DNA of 27,612 nt, taken from NCBI GenBank assembly GCA_006226225.1, contig SBHI01000191.1:1-27612 (forward strand). Direction: 5' to 3'. The stretch's first letter is position 1. Every line of letters begins with the position of its first letter. Below are positions 14,956-23,553 of this stretch, piece after piece. Under the pieces are notes generated by a model. The model saw nothing but the letters and a program-made list of their open reading frames with translations. It did not search any database and was not told the origin of the DNA. The translations under genes and the position numbers were made by a program. The DNA comes from Alphaproteobacteria bacterium. GTDB taxonomy: Bacteria > Pseudomonadota > Alphaproteobacteria > Micavibrionales > CSBR16-224.

Positions 14956-16326
14956 ATGTCTGAACGAACGCCCAACCGTTATTTCTCACTGTTTTTATCC
15001 TGCGCCTTGTGCTGCGGGATTTTTGCCGTGCCCGGTCAGGCGGTCGCGCGCGACCTGAAGGAAACCGTGACACGTGCGGTGCTGACGCATCCTGATATCA
15101 AAGCGGGGCGCGCTGTGCATGACGGGCTGGAGCAGACAGCGAAGGAATATTACTCGGATTTCTTTCCGGTTTTCGGCGCAGAGGCCGGACTGAGTGCCAT
15201 GAATGTCGATAATGACAAGACCCGCGCGGCGACGGGCGGTGATGCCTCGGGCTATGCGGGGGAAGGCACGCTGCGCGTCACGCAGATGATTTATGACGGA
15301 AAGAATACGTCCAACAGTTACCGTGCTGCCCGCGAGAGGATGGAGGCTGTTGATTTCGATGTCAAAAGTCGTGTGCTGGATATTGCGGTAACGGCGGTCA
15401 GGGCGCATTTGAACGTGTTGCGTGCCGTTGCGCTGGACAGGCTGACGGGTGATTATATTGCCGATATCGGTGATTACGAGCGGCGCATCCGTGACCTTGT
15501 CGATGCGGGGGCGGCGGATGAAGGCGAACTGCTGCAAGCCAAAGAGATTCTGGCGCTGGCCAGAAACGCACAGCTTGATTATCAGGAAAAAACCGAGCTG
15601 GCGATTGCGGAATATTTACAAGTCGCCGGAGAATGGCCTGACAGTATTCTGGAGATTTCCGGCGAGGATAAACAGGCGGCACAGCTGATTCCGGGCAGCG
15701 TCGATGAGGCGTTGGCGGTATTGGAGCGGCGGCATCCGCTGTTGACATCGATTGAAAAAAACATCACGGCACTGGATTACGAGCTGAAGGCGCAAAAAGG
15801 CGAATTGCTGCCGCGCGTTGATGCGGAGCTGTCCTATTTCCAAAAAGAACAGGAAGAGGAATTTGGCGGCGAAATCGAAGATGCATCGGCGATGCTGCGT
15901 CTGCGCTGGAATTTCGCGGCAGGCGGCGCACAGAAAGCACGGATTGAAAAGCGGCGTCAGGCGCGGCACGAGGCCGCAGAACGCGCCCGCACAACGGAAC
16001 GCGAAGTGGAACGCATGCTGCGTCAAAGTTACAGCCGTTATAAAGTGGCGCAGCAGCGTCAGGCGCTGGCGGAACAGCGCAAACAAACCAATGAAGGCAT
16101 TTTAGAGAATTACCGCAACCAGTTTGAAGGCGGTAAACGTACGGTGCTGCAATTACTGCATGCGCGCAACCAGAATTATCAGGCGGATGCGGCGCATCTA
16201 CAGGCGGCATACGGCGTCTATCTTGCCCAATATGACCTTTTGAACGCGATGGGCATTTTATCCGATGCGCTTGGTGTTGGCGCGATAGAAGCGGCAACGA
16301 TCGCGCAACAGAACAACACCCGCTGA
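14956..16326 (+). CDS. TolC-family outer membrane channel of a type I secretion system
   Basis: This 456-aa protein should form the trimeric outer-membrane barrel and periplasmic tunnel through which the ABC exporter delivers its substrate. It has a signal peptide (about residues 1-31, ending GQAVA). The mature part opens with DLKETVTRAVLTHPDIKAGRA, the first conserved helix of the TolC/OEP fold, seen here as TVTRAVLTHPDI. Two long coiled-coil halves follow, with repeated patterns (VTQMIYDGKNTSNSYRAA and LRWNFAAGGAQKARIEKR). The start is fixed by an in-frame stop immediately upstream. No good ribosome binding site precedes it, which is unusual. The ABC gene begins 21 nt downstream. It resembles the LapE/AggA type that pairs with adhesin exporters. 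Confidence 0.92.
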   Translation: MSERTPNRYFSLFLSCALCCGIFAVPGQAVARDLKETVTRAVLTHPDIKAGRAVHDGLEQTAKEYYSDFFPVFGAEAGLSAMNVDNDKTRAATGGDASGYAGEGTLRVTQMIYDGKNTSNSYRAARERMEAVDFDVKSRVLDIAVTAVRAHLNVLRAVALDRLTGDYIADIGDYERRIRDLVDAGAADEGELLQAKEILALARNAQLDYQEKTELAIAEYLQVAGEWPDSILEISGEDKQAAQLIPGSVDEALAVLERRHPLLTSIEKNITALDYELKAQKGELLPRVDAELSYFQKEQEEEFGGEIEDASAMLRLRWNFAAGGAQKARIEKRRQARHEAAERARTTEREVERMLRQSYSRYKVAQQRQALAEQRKQTNEGILENYRNQFEGGKRTVLQLLHARNQNYQADAAHLQAAYGVYLAQYDLLNAMGILSDALGVGAIEAATIAQQNNTR

Positions 16327-16347
16327 TGCGGCGGTGGTAGCGATATT

Positions 16348-18591
16348 ATGGCAGACAAAAAGCAGGACAAAACACCCGCAAAACAGAAGACGGCACAGAA
16401 AACGCCTGCACTGAAAAAACAGACAGGTGGGCAGGAGCCGCTGCTGGCCTGTTTGTCATGGCTGACGGGATATTTCGGAGAAGCGCATAGTGCGACAGCG
16501 CTGGCGGAATTTCTGCCGGAATTTGACGCAGAGGGGATGACGGCGGAGATGTTCTGCCGTGCGGCATCCAAGGCGGATATGCAGGCTGAATCCGTTTCCC
16601 GAAAAATTGAAAAAACCGATCCCGCGCTGTTTCCCGTCGTCGTCCTGCTGAAAGACGGGGATGCCTGTGTGGTGCAGGGGCAAAGCCGCGATAAAAAGAC
16701 GTTCTACACGGTCTTTCCGGCTGCTGAGAGCGGTATCGAAACACTGGAAACACCGGCGGAGGACTTAAAAAAACGGCAAAGCGGTACCGTGATACTGGTG
16801 AAGCCGTCCAGCCTGACCGAAAAACTGCTGATGCGTGACGGAGAAGAGGATGATTTTTCCGGCCACTGGTTCTGGCAGGTGGTCTGGAGCAACAAGCCAG
16901 TTTATATGCGTGCTTTGCTGGCGGCGTTTTTTATTAATCTGTTTGTGTTGGCCGCCCCGATCTTCATCATGAATGTGTATGACCGCGTGCTGCCCAACAG
17001 CGCGATTGAAACGGGATGGGTGTTGGCCTTTGGCGTGTTATCCGTTTTTGTATTTGATTTTCTGTTTAAAAATTTACGCGGTTATTTCATTGATATTGCG
17101 GGACGGCGCGGTGATGTCATCTGGGCACGGCGACTGTATGATCATGTGCTGGATATGCGCACGGATGTGCGGACGGAACCGGCCGGAGTATTCGCCAATC
17201 ATATGCGTGAATTCGAACATATCCGTGACTTTACGACCTCCGCAGTGATGGCTTCACTCATCGATTTCCCCTTCGCGCTGCTGTTTATTTTTGCGGTCTA
17301 TCTGCTGGGCGGCGCGGTGGCTTTTGTGCCGCTGATACTGTTTGTCGCCGTGTTTGTGCTGTGTCTGCTGCTACAGATGCCGGTGAAAAACCTTGTGCGC
17401 CGCAGTGCGAAAAGCAGCGAGGAAAAACAGGGCATTCTGATTGAAACCCTGAACGGTCTGGAATCGGTGAAAGGTTGCGGTGCAACGCGTCATTTCCGCA
17501 GTGTTTACGGACGTTATGCGGCGGAAAGCGCACTTTACGGACAAAAATCGCGTTTCTGGTCGGGCTTGTCGGTGCATGTGGCGACTTTTGCACAGCAGAT
17601 CAGTGCGGTCGGGATTGTGCTGTTTGGCATGTATATGGTGCGTGACGGTGATCTTAGCACCGGCGCATTGATTGCCTGCGTTATTCTGGCCGGACGGGCG
17701 ATTGCGCCGGTCGCGCAGGTGGCGGGGCTGATCAATAAATACCATTATGCCCGCAGCGCCTTGAAAACATTGAACCGTGTCATGAAGATGCCGGAGGAAC
17801 GACCGAAAAACCGCCGTTTCTTGCACCGTCCGTCATTGCACGGGCTGTATGCGGTTGATAATCTCGGCTTTACCTATGCGGGGGCAACGGTTCCGGCCTT
17901 GCAGAATTTGCGTTTCTCCATTCAGGCGGGAGAGCGTGTCGGTATTGTCGGACGTATCGGTTCGGGGAAATCAACGCTGATTAAACTGCTGATGAAATTC
18001 TATCAACCGGAAACAGGTGTGGTACGGCTGGACGGTACGGATTTGCAGCAGATTGATCCGGTGGATCTGCGCCGCGATATTTCCTATATCGGGCAGGATA
18101 CGACATTGTTCCGCGGTACGGTGCGTGAAAATATTGCCATGGGTCATCCCGGCGCTACGGATGATGATGTGTTGAAAGCCGCGCAGATTTCCGGCGCGCA
18201 TGCCTTTATTCGCCATCATCCGCTGGGCTATGATGCGCCTGTCGGTGAAGGCGGGCGCGGTTTTTCCGGCGGACAAAAGCAGGCGATTGCGATTGCCCGC
18301 GCATTGGTCGGCAATCCGCATATGCTGATCTGTGACGAGCCGACAAATGAAATGGATAATGCCTCCGAAAACCAGCTGGTAAAATCTCTGCAGGGTTGGC
18401 TGGATGACGGTAAGCGCGGACTGATTGTCGTGACGCACCGTTTCTCCCTGCTGGAGATGGTCGACCGTCTGATTTTGATGGATCAGGGAAAAATTCTGAT
18501 GGACGGGCCGAAGGAGAAAGTTATTGCAGCCCTCAACAGCGGTCAGCTGCCTGTGCAGTCAACCCCGCCAAACAGTGCGGAGGGAGGCTGA
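16348..18591 (+). CDS. Type I secretion ABC exporter with degenerate C39-like domain (LapB/LssB type)
   Basis: The 747-aa inner-membrane protein combines an N-terminal peptidase-C39-like domain (about residues 30-150), a six-helix transmembrane domain (about 175-440) and a nucleotide-binding domain. ATPase motifs are GRIGSGKST (Walker A), the FSGGQKQAIAIARAL signature, MLICDEPTNEMD (Walker B) and VVTHR (switch His). In the C39-like domain the catalytic Cys position of real peptidases is not Cys (EPLLACLSW replaces the usual DCGPAC pattern), so it should bind rather than cleave its substrate. This is typical of exporters of RTX adhesins and toxins with C-terminal signals. The HlyD gene begins 3 nt after the stop. 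The first ~30 residues are Lys/Gln/Thr-rich. Confidence 0.94.
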   Translation: MADKKQDKTPAKQKTAQKTPALKKQTGGQEPLLACLSWLTGYFGEAHSATALAEFLPEFDAEGMTAEMFCRAASKADMQAESVSRKIEKTDPALFPVVVLLKDGDACVVQGQSRDKKTFYTVFPAAESGIETLETPAEDLKKRQSGTVILVKPSSLTEKLLMRDGEEDDFSGHWFWQVVWSNKPVYMRALLAAFFINLFVLAAPIFIMNVYDRVLPNSAIETGWVLAFGVLSVFVFDFLFKNLRGYFIDIAGRRGDVIWARRLYDHVLDMRTDVRTEPAGVFANHMREFEHIRDFTTSAVMASLIDFPFALLFIFAVYLLGGAVAFVPLILFVAVFVLCLLLQMPVKNLVRRSAKSSEEKQGILIETLNGLESVKGCGATRHFRSVYGRYAAESALYGQKSRFWSGLSVHVATFAQQISAVGIVLFGMYMVRDGDLSTGALIACVILAGRAIAPVAQVAGLINKYHYARSALKTLNRVMKMPEERPKNRRFLHRPSLHGLYAVDNLGFTYAGATVPALQNLRFSIQAGERVGIVGRIGSGKSTLIKLLMKFYQPETGVVRLDGTDLQQIDPVDLRRDISYIGQDTTLFRGTVRENIAMGHPGATDDDVLKAAQISGAHAFIRHHPLGYDAPVGEGGRGFSGGQKQAIAIARALVGNPHMLICDEPTNEMDNASENQLVKSLQGWLDDGKRGLIVVTHRFSLLEMVDRLILMDQGKILMDGPKEKVIAALNSGQLPVQSTPPNSAEGG

Positions 18592-18594
18592 CAC

Positions 18595-19908
18595 ATGGCA
18601 AATCCCGATAAAAACTACCTGTCTGAAATGGAAGAAGCGGCGCGCCTGAAACCGCATTGGAGCGCGAGCCTGCTGACAATCCTGATTGCGGCTTTTGTGC
18701 TATGGATGTTGGCATGGGCGGCGGTTGCTGAGGTGGATGAGAGGGTACGCGGCGTCGGTCGTGTGATGCCCTCCAGCGATATCCAGACATTGCAAAGTCT
18801 GGAAGGCGGTATCCTGTCAGAATTGCTGGTGCAGGAAGGTGACCGCGTTTCCAAGGGGCAGGTGCTGATGCGGATTGACGATATTCTGTTTGCCTCGGAG
18901 GGGCGCGGGATCGAGGCGCAGATGATCGGGCTGCAAATCCGCAAGGCGCGGCTTGATGCGGAGGCTGAGAGTGTGCCGTTCAAATTGTCGCAGGATCTGC
19001 GTGAGCATGCGCCGCAAATCGCGGAAAATGAGGGAAAGCTCTACAGCTCCCGCCAAAAGGAACTGGAAACGGCGCTTGAAATTATCGCGCAGGAAGAAAA
19101 GGAAAGCCGCGCCAATCTGGACGAGATTAATGCCAATATTTCCAAATTGGCGCAAAGCCGTGACTCCTTAAAAAAGGAGCTGGATATTGCCAAAGCGCTT
19201 GTGGCGAAGCGTGCAATGCCGGAGATCGAAAAACTGCGGCTGGAGCGCCAATATAATGAAACCCGCGGCAGCCTTGCAACGGCAGCACAAGCCAAGAAAG
19301 GGCTGGCGGCGCGGCTGGGAGCAACCGAGCAGAAACGCGCCGAGCGTCTTGCCGCTTTCCGCTCCGGTGTGCTGGGCCAGCTGAATGAAACCGAAACCCG
19401 TATTGCGGCAATTAGCGAGGCGCTGCGTTCTGCTGAAGACCGCATCAGCCGCACCGAGCTGCGCGCACCTGTCGATGGTATTGTCAAAAGCGTGGCGATC
19501 AAAACCGTTGGTGGGGTGATCGAGCCCGCGCAGCGTCTGGTGGAGATCGTTCCGGTGGAGGATGAATTGATGGTGCGCAGCCGCGTCCGTCCCGAAGACA
19601 TCGCCTTCCTGAAACCGGGGCAGAAAGTACGGGTCAGCATTACCGCCTATGATGCGCAGATTTATGGCTCGCTAACCGGAAGTCTGGAAAGGATCGGCGC
19701 GGATGCGGTGATGGATGCGGATGGTGCAATGTATTTTGAAATTGATGTACGCACCGATAAAAACAATCTGGGTACGGCGGAAGAACCGCTGCTGATCAGT
19801 CCCGGTATGGTCGCGGAAACGGAAGTAATTACCGGCAAACGGACGATTTTGTCTTATCTGCTAAAACCCGTCCTGCGCTTAAAAGATCGTGCCTTTACCG
19901 AACCCTGA
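18595..19908 (+). CDS. HlyD-family periplasmic adaptor of the type I secretion system (LapC type)
   Basis: This 437-aa membrane fusion protein links the ABC exporter to the TolC-like channel. It has a short cytoplasmic N-terminus and one membrane helix (about residues 24-44). A lipoyl-like half follows with LQSLEGGILSELLVQEGD, then a coiled-coil hairpin (about 100-285). The second lipoyl half is ELRAPVDGIVKSVAIKTVGG, and a beta-barrel domain follows (IVPVEDELMVRSRVRPEDI). AGGGAGG at 18581-18587 precedes the start. The stop codon (19906-19908) directly abuts the stop of the convergent gene, with no room for a terminator. Confidence 0.94.
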   Translation: MANPDKNYLSEMEEAARLKPHWSASLLTILIAAFVLWMLAWAAVAEVDERVRGVGRVMPSSDIQTLQSLEGGILSELLVQEGDRVSKGQVLMRIDDILFASEGRGIEAQMIGLQIRKARLDAEAESVPFKLSQDLREHAPQIAENEGKLYSSRQKELETALEIIAQEEKESRANLDEINANISKLAQSRDSLKKELDIAKALVAKRAMPEIEKLRLERQYNETRGSLATAAQAKKGLAARLGATEQKRAERLAAFRSGVLGQLNETETRIAAISEALRSAEDRISRTELRAPVDGIVKSVAIKTVGGVIEPAQRLVEIVPVEDELMVRSRVRPEDIAFLKPGQKVRVSITAYDAQIYGSLTGSLERIGADAVMDADGAMYFEIDVRTDKNNLGTAEEPLLISPGMVAETEVITGKRTILSYLLKPVLRLKDRAFTEP

Positions 19909-20484
19909 TTAACCGTTCGGCGAAAACTTTTTTTGAAAAACGCGGGTCTGCGGCACCGGGGTCGGATTGGCTTTTTCCTGCATCATCACATATTCCGCAT
20001 AGCTGATAACCGTTGAACCGGGCGGGATAATCGCATCGCCTTCATATTGTTTCGGGCAGGCCACGACAATCTCGTCACCGACACTTTCATAGGAGTATTT
20101 CCGGTTGTTCAGATAGGAGGACGGCGCAAGGCTGTGGCACAGTTTGTCGAAAGCATCCTGCACATTTATCTGGCTTGTGAATTTTGACAGTGCGGATTCG
20201 GCCTGCATGCCTTCCTGACTGTTATAATCGGTGGTCAGATATGTTCCTGCACGATTTGTTTCCATGATCCAGCCTTCCGGCAGGGGGGCATCAGGGTCTT
20301 TCATGCTATAGTCAAAACGATTGGGATACTGCGCCATCGGTGTTGCGACGATGCCGATACTGTCGGCATGGGCAATCAGGTCTTTTTTTGCCTGCGCGGC
20401 AGCGCGTTCCAGATAATCAATGATCTGCATTGTTTCGCCAGCGGCAACGGCATAGACATATTCTTCTTTTGTAGCATTATACAT
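19909..20484 (-). CDS. Hypothetical 191-aa protein
   Basis: I do not recognise this protein. It begins MYNATKEEYVYAVAAGETM, has no signal peptide or membrane helix and is rich in Tyr, Ala and Asp. A mid-region GWIMETNRAGTYLTTDYNSQ and a C-terminal IIPPGSTVISYAEYVMMQEK look like a small folded domain. There are two cysteines (KLCHSL and VACPKQ). I choose the start at 20484, with AAAGGG about 10 nt upstream. A longer in-frame extension to 20838 overlaps the exported-protein gene in another frame and is Arg/Pro-rich, so it is rejected. A near-perfect palindrome lies 26 bp upstream, so expression is likely controlled by a dimeric regulator. Confidence 0.75.
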   Translation of the reverse strand: MYNATKEEYVYAVAAGETMQIIDYLERAAAQAKKDLIAHADSIGIVATPMAQYPNRFDYSMKDPDAPLPEGWIMETNRAGTYLTTDYNSQEGMQAESALSKFTSQINVQDAFDKLCHSLAPSSYLNNRKYSYESVGDEIVVACPKQYEGDAIIPPGSTVISYAEYVMMQEKANPTPVPQTRVFQKKFSPNG

Positions 20485-20509
20485 GTGAATCGCACCCTTT
20501 CTAAAATGA

Positions 20510-20545
20510 CCGTCATGACATGATATAATTGTCATATCATGACGG
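20510..20545. promoter_or_regulatory. 36-bp near-palindrome, operator candidate
   Basis: CCGTCATGA (20510-20518) is mirrored exactly by TCATGACGG (20537-20545). The inner ATGA (20520-20523) and TCAT (20532-20535) also match, so 14 of 18 half-site positions pair. A second, offset palindrome lies inside: TGATAT (20521-20526) and ATATCA (20534-20539). It is centred about 45 bp upstream of the gene starting at 20484. An AT-rich core would suit a -10 or -35 region covered by a repressor. Confidence 0.55.
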
Positions 20546-20584
20546 CGCGGGCGAGTCAATATGTCTATGGTAAATAAAGAGAGA

Positions 20585-20974
20585 TTAGTTATTCGTGTTG
20601 GGATGCCAGTAATGATGGCTTGGTGATGCGGGCTTGTTTTCCGTGTCTTGTACGGTCTCCGCATTGGCAGTGTTCTCTGCTGTGCCGTCTGCCAGTGTAT
20701 CTTCTGCATCGGTATCGGGTGTGATAACGGCGGTTTTGCGGCGCTTGTCCTCCAGCATTTCACGACATCTCTGTTCCGCCGTATGACGGTATTTTTTCTG
20801 GAAGGATAAAAGATCCATCTCCGGCGCGACCTCGGCAACGCAGTCTGCCAGCGTATTGCCGCTGTAATATTGCAGATTCTGGTTTGCGGTGGTTTTTAAG
20901 CCGGCTGTCATGCCGCTGACGGGCCACAGCAGGAAAAAAACGATAACGCTGGTGTAAAGAAATATGCGCTTCAT
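20585..20974 (-). CDS. Small exported protein of unknown function
   Basis: The 129-aa product starts with a clear Sec signal peptide (Lys/Arg at residues 2-3, hydrophobic core FLYTSVIVFFLLWPV, likely cleavage after MTA at residue 24). The mature part has two cysteines (C45, C70), which could form a disulfide in the periplasm, and a Thr/Glu/Asp/Ala-rich C-terminal tail ending HHYWHPNTNN. No known domain is visible. The start lies 6 nt after the stop of the large ankyrin gene, so the two are probably one operon. ACAGG is the only ribosome binding site. The tail looks disordered. Confidence 0.75.
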   Translation of the reverse strand: MKRIFLYTSVIVFFLLWPVSGMTAGLKTTANQNLQYYSGNTLADCVAEVAPEMDLLSFQKKYRHTAEQRCREMLEDKRRKTAVITPDTDAEDTLADGTAENTANAETVQDTENKPASPSHHYWHPNTNN

Positions 20975-20980
20975 AACCTG

Positions 20981-23380
20981 TTACCAGTAATCCCTGCGGC
21001 TGCGGTATCCGTCATCATAGTAACGGTCACGCTTCGGCGGCGGTTTGCCTTCGGCATAGGCTTTGACCAGATTGGTGATCTGGTAATGATTGCGCTGCTC
21101 TGCCAGATCAACGGCGGTAAAACCGACGCTGTTGGTGATTTTCGGGTCGGCGCCATGTTCCAGCAGATATTCAATCACCGGCTCATTACCGTGTTTGATG
21201 GCAATATGCAGCGGCGTGTTGCCGTTGACGTCTTTACGGTTGACGGGCAGTTTGGCCTCGACAAATTTCTTGGTCAGGCTGACGCGCGCCGTTTCGGCTG
21301 CCTGATGCAGGAAGCTGCGGCGGTCTGTTTTCGGCAGGATATGGAGATTGGCGCCTTTCTTAATCAGCGAGTCAATCGTATTTTCCTCTGTTGCGGCAAC
21401 CGCAAAATACAGCGCCGTACGTCCGAAATTATCGGTGCTGTTCAACGGCGCACCTTTTTCGGCAAGTAGGTCGACAAAAGCTGATTTTCCTTCATAGGCT
21501 GCCAGCATCAGCGGTGTGCGGCCTTCATAGTCACGGACATCAAGGTCGATATCTTTTCCGTCTTTGCTGTCCAGAACCTTCTCCAGAAAATCTGTTTTGC
21601 CAGCCTCCGCCGCCATATGCAGCAGGGTACGGCCATTTTCATCGGGAGAGTTGAAATCGCGTCCGTTTTGTTTGGCCAGATATATAGTCGCTTCCGCGCT
21701 GTTACTATAGGCGTTAAAAGCCTGCACCAGCGGAGTTTTGCTTTCTTCGTTTTTCTCGTCCGTTTTGGCACCCAGCCCGACAAGAAATTTCAGTGTTTCA
21801 ACATCACCGGAGACGGCGGCCAGATGCATGGCGCTATTGCCTTTGCCGTTTTTGGCGTTAATATCGGCACCGAAATCACGCAGCATCTTCGCCAGTTTGT
21901 AATGTTTTTTGTTACAGGCGGCGATAAAGGGCGTTTCGGTTGCGAAATCGGAACTCAGCGCATTCACATCCACACCGTTTTCCAGCAGATAGCGGCAGGT
22001 TTCAATATTATTGGATGAAACGGCACGCATCAGCGGCGATGTGTTGTTACTGGTGGTTTTGCCGTCCAGTGCTGCGCCATGGCGGTGCAGCAGCTTCAGC
22101 ATTTTCAGTGTTTTCGGTGTTTCTTCCTGCTGTGCGACGATGCTGACAAGGCTGCGTGTCATATCGGGGTTCTCTGTTTTTGCCCCGTAATCCAGCAGCA
22201 ATTGCGTGACTTTGTAACGCATTTTTTCAACGGCAACACCCAGTGGTGTTGCGCCCATGCGGTTTGTTTCTTCAATTTCCATGCCGCCATCCAGCAATTT
22301 ACGGATCAGGTCGATTGATCCGTCTTCCTCGATCAGCTTGTGCAGCATGTAATCAGGATTGGAGGGCATGCCGTTTTCGGCACCCGTGTTGTTGTTAAAA
22401 TTGTCATTGATGGGGCGGTAGCCGTCACGCGGGTCATAGCTGCCGCGGTTGTTGTAACGCGGCGCGATTTGTCCGGGAACATTGCGCGGGATGTCGGAGC
22501 CTTTGGACAAGAGGTAATCCATAATCTGCGCGATATCGTTTTCGAATTTGTTGTTGTATAAAACCAGCGCAACGGCGTTTTTGCCGGTTTTGTCCTTGTC
22601 ATTGATATTTGCACCCAGATCAACGAGACGTTTGACCGTCTCATAATTGCTGTGGGTGACGGCAACCATCAGCGGCGTGTAACCGTCCTGTTTGCTTTTA
22701 TCCTCGTTCAATGACAGCAAAACCTCTTTACGGTTCAGCAACAGGTCAATCATATCCTGATTATTGTGCCACAGGGAAATATGCAGCGGAGAATAGCCGT
22801 TTTCCTCTTGCGCGGTGGCGTCTGCTTTCAAATCCAGAAGGGTCTTGGCAGTGTCAACGGAACCGCGTTTGACGGCTTGTATCAGAGGCGTAATGCCGCG
22901 TTTGTCACGGGCATTGACGTCCAGACCGGCAGCGACGAACACCGGCAACAACTCGTCACGGCCGGAAGAAACGGCCTCATGCATCAGGGTTTTGCCTTCG
23001 CTGGCGCTTTCTTTCAGATTTGCGCCGGATTTCAGCATGGTCTGGATGGTATCGGTAGAAATACCAGCATGAACCGCATCATAAAGCGGCGTATGGCCGC
23101 CGTTTTTCGTTCCATTGACAAGTTTCGGTGCTTGCGTTGCCAAAAAGCCTGCAATATCTTCACGCCCAAGCCGTATGGCAACATGCAGGATATTGCCGTT
23201 ATCATGGTCGGTATCGCGTGCATTCAGAAACAATCCGCTGTCTTTTTCCCACATCTCTTTGATTTTTTCGAGTTTGGCTGTGGCGACAAGCTGCAAGGCA
23301 TTCGGTTTTGCAGGCGGCGGCGGGGGTTGTTGATGGCGCTGTCGCATTTTTTCAAGCAGTCGGTCGTGCGGCTGTTTCAT
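20981..23380 (-). CDS. Large protein of about 20 ankyrin repeats (799 aa)
   Basis: Almost the whole protein is ankyrin solenoid. From about residue 54 to 780 I count roughly 20 units of about 33 residues, with cores such as GHTPLYDAVHAG, GITPLIQAVKRGSVDTAKTLL, GRTPLMLAAYEGKSAFVDLL and GNTPLHIAIKHGNEPVIEYLL (each in part). The N-terminus has a Pro/Gln run (QQPPPPPAKP). A break near residues 300-345 is rich in Asn, Arg, Tyr and Gly (RYNNRGSYDPRDGY). The C-terminus is an Arg/Tyr/Asp tail (KRDRYYDDGYRSRRDYW). There is no signal peptide or membrane helix. GGAAGAG precedes the start at 23380. An exported-protein gene follows by 6 nt. Such long solenoids act as scaffolds or, in host-associated bacteria, as effectors. 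Which applies here is unknown. Confidence 0.93.
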   Translation of the reverse strand: MKQPHDRLLEKMRQRHQQPPPPPAKPNALQLVATAKLEKIKEMWEKDSGLFLNARDTDHDNGNILHVAIRLGREDIAGFLATQAPKLVNGTKNGGHTPLYDAVHAGISTDTIQTMLKSGANLKESASEGKTLMHEAVSSGRDELLPVFVAAGLDVNARDKRGITPLIQAVKRGSVDTAKTLLDLKADATAQEENGYSPLHISLWHNNQDMIDLLLNRKEVLLSLNEDKSKQDGYTPLMVAVTHSNYETVKRLVDLGANINDKDKTGKNAVALVLYNNKFENDIAQIMDYLLSKGSDIPRNVPGQIAPRYNNRGSYDPRDGYRPINDNFNNNTGAENGMPSNPDYMLHKLIEEDGSIDLIRKLLDGGMEIEETNRMGATPLGVAVEKMRYKVTQLLLDYGAKTENPDMTRSLVSIVAQQEETPKTLKMLKLLHRHGAALDGKTTSNNTSPLMRAVSSNNIETCRYLLENGVDVNALSSDFATETPFIAACNKKHYKLAKMLRDFGADINAKNGKGNSAMHLAAVSGDVETLKFLVGLGAKTDEKNEESKTPLVQAFNAYSNSAEATIYLAKQNGRDFNSPDENGRTLLHMAAEAGKTDFLEKVLDSKDGKDIDLDVRDYEGRTPLMLAAYEGKSAFVDLLAEKGAPLNSTDNFGRTALYFAVAATEENTIDSLIKKGANLHILPKTDRRSFLHQAAETARVSLTKKFVEAKLPVNRKDVNGNTPLHIAIKHGNEPVIEYLLEHGADPKITNSVGFTAVDLAEQRNHYQITNLVKAYAEGKPPPKRDRYYDDGYRSRRDYW

Positions 23381-23507
23381 AGCTCTTCCATGGTTATGTA
23401 TTTAGTTTAAGGAATGTCAGCCTATCAGATCGACAGATAAAAGAAAAGGAAAGAGTCGTGTTTTACGGAAAAAAATATATAGGTGTATTTTAGGGTTCCG
23501 TACCTGC

Positions 23508-23553
23508 TCCGATTGGGGCGGTTCCGCGCTTATTCCGGTTGGGGTGGTTCCGC
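23508..23553. repeat. Two 20-bp direct repeats at the 3' end of the M48 gene
   Basis: Positions 23508-23527 and 23534-23553 match at 18 of 20 bases (period 26 bp). The second copy encodes the last residues of the protease (AEPPQPE and stop) and the first lies just past its stop codon. The period is not a multiple of three, so a small tandem duplication probably changed the C-terminus or placed the present stop. Confidence 0.55.

Noticed and set aside
19909..20838. N-terminally extended 309-aa version of the 191-aa protein
   Set aside because: The extension crosses the palindromic promoter region and overlaps a signal-peptide gene in another frame. The start at 20484 has a good ribosome binding site.
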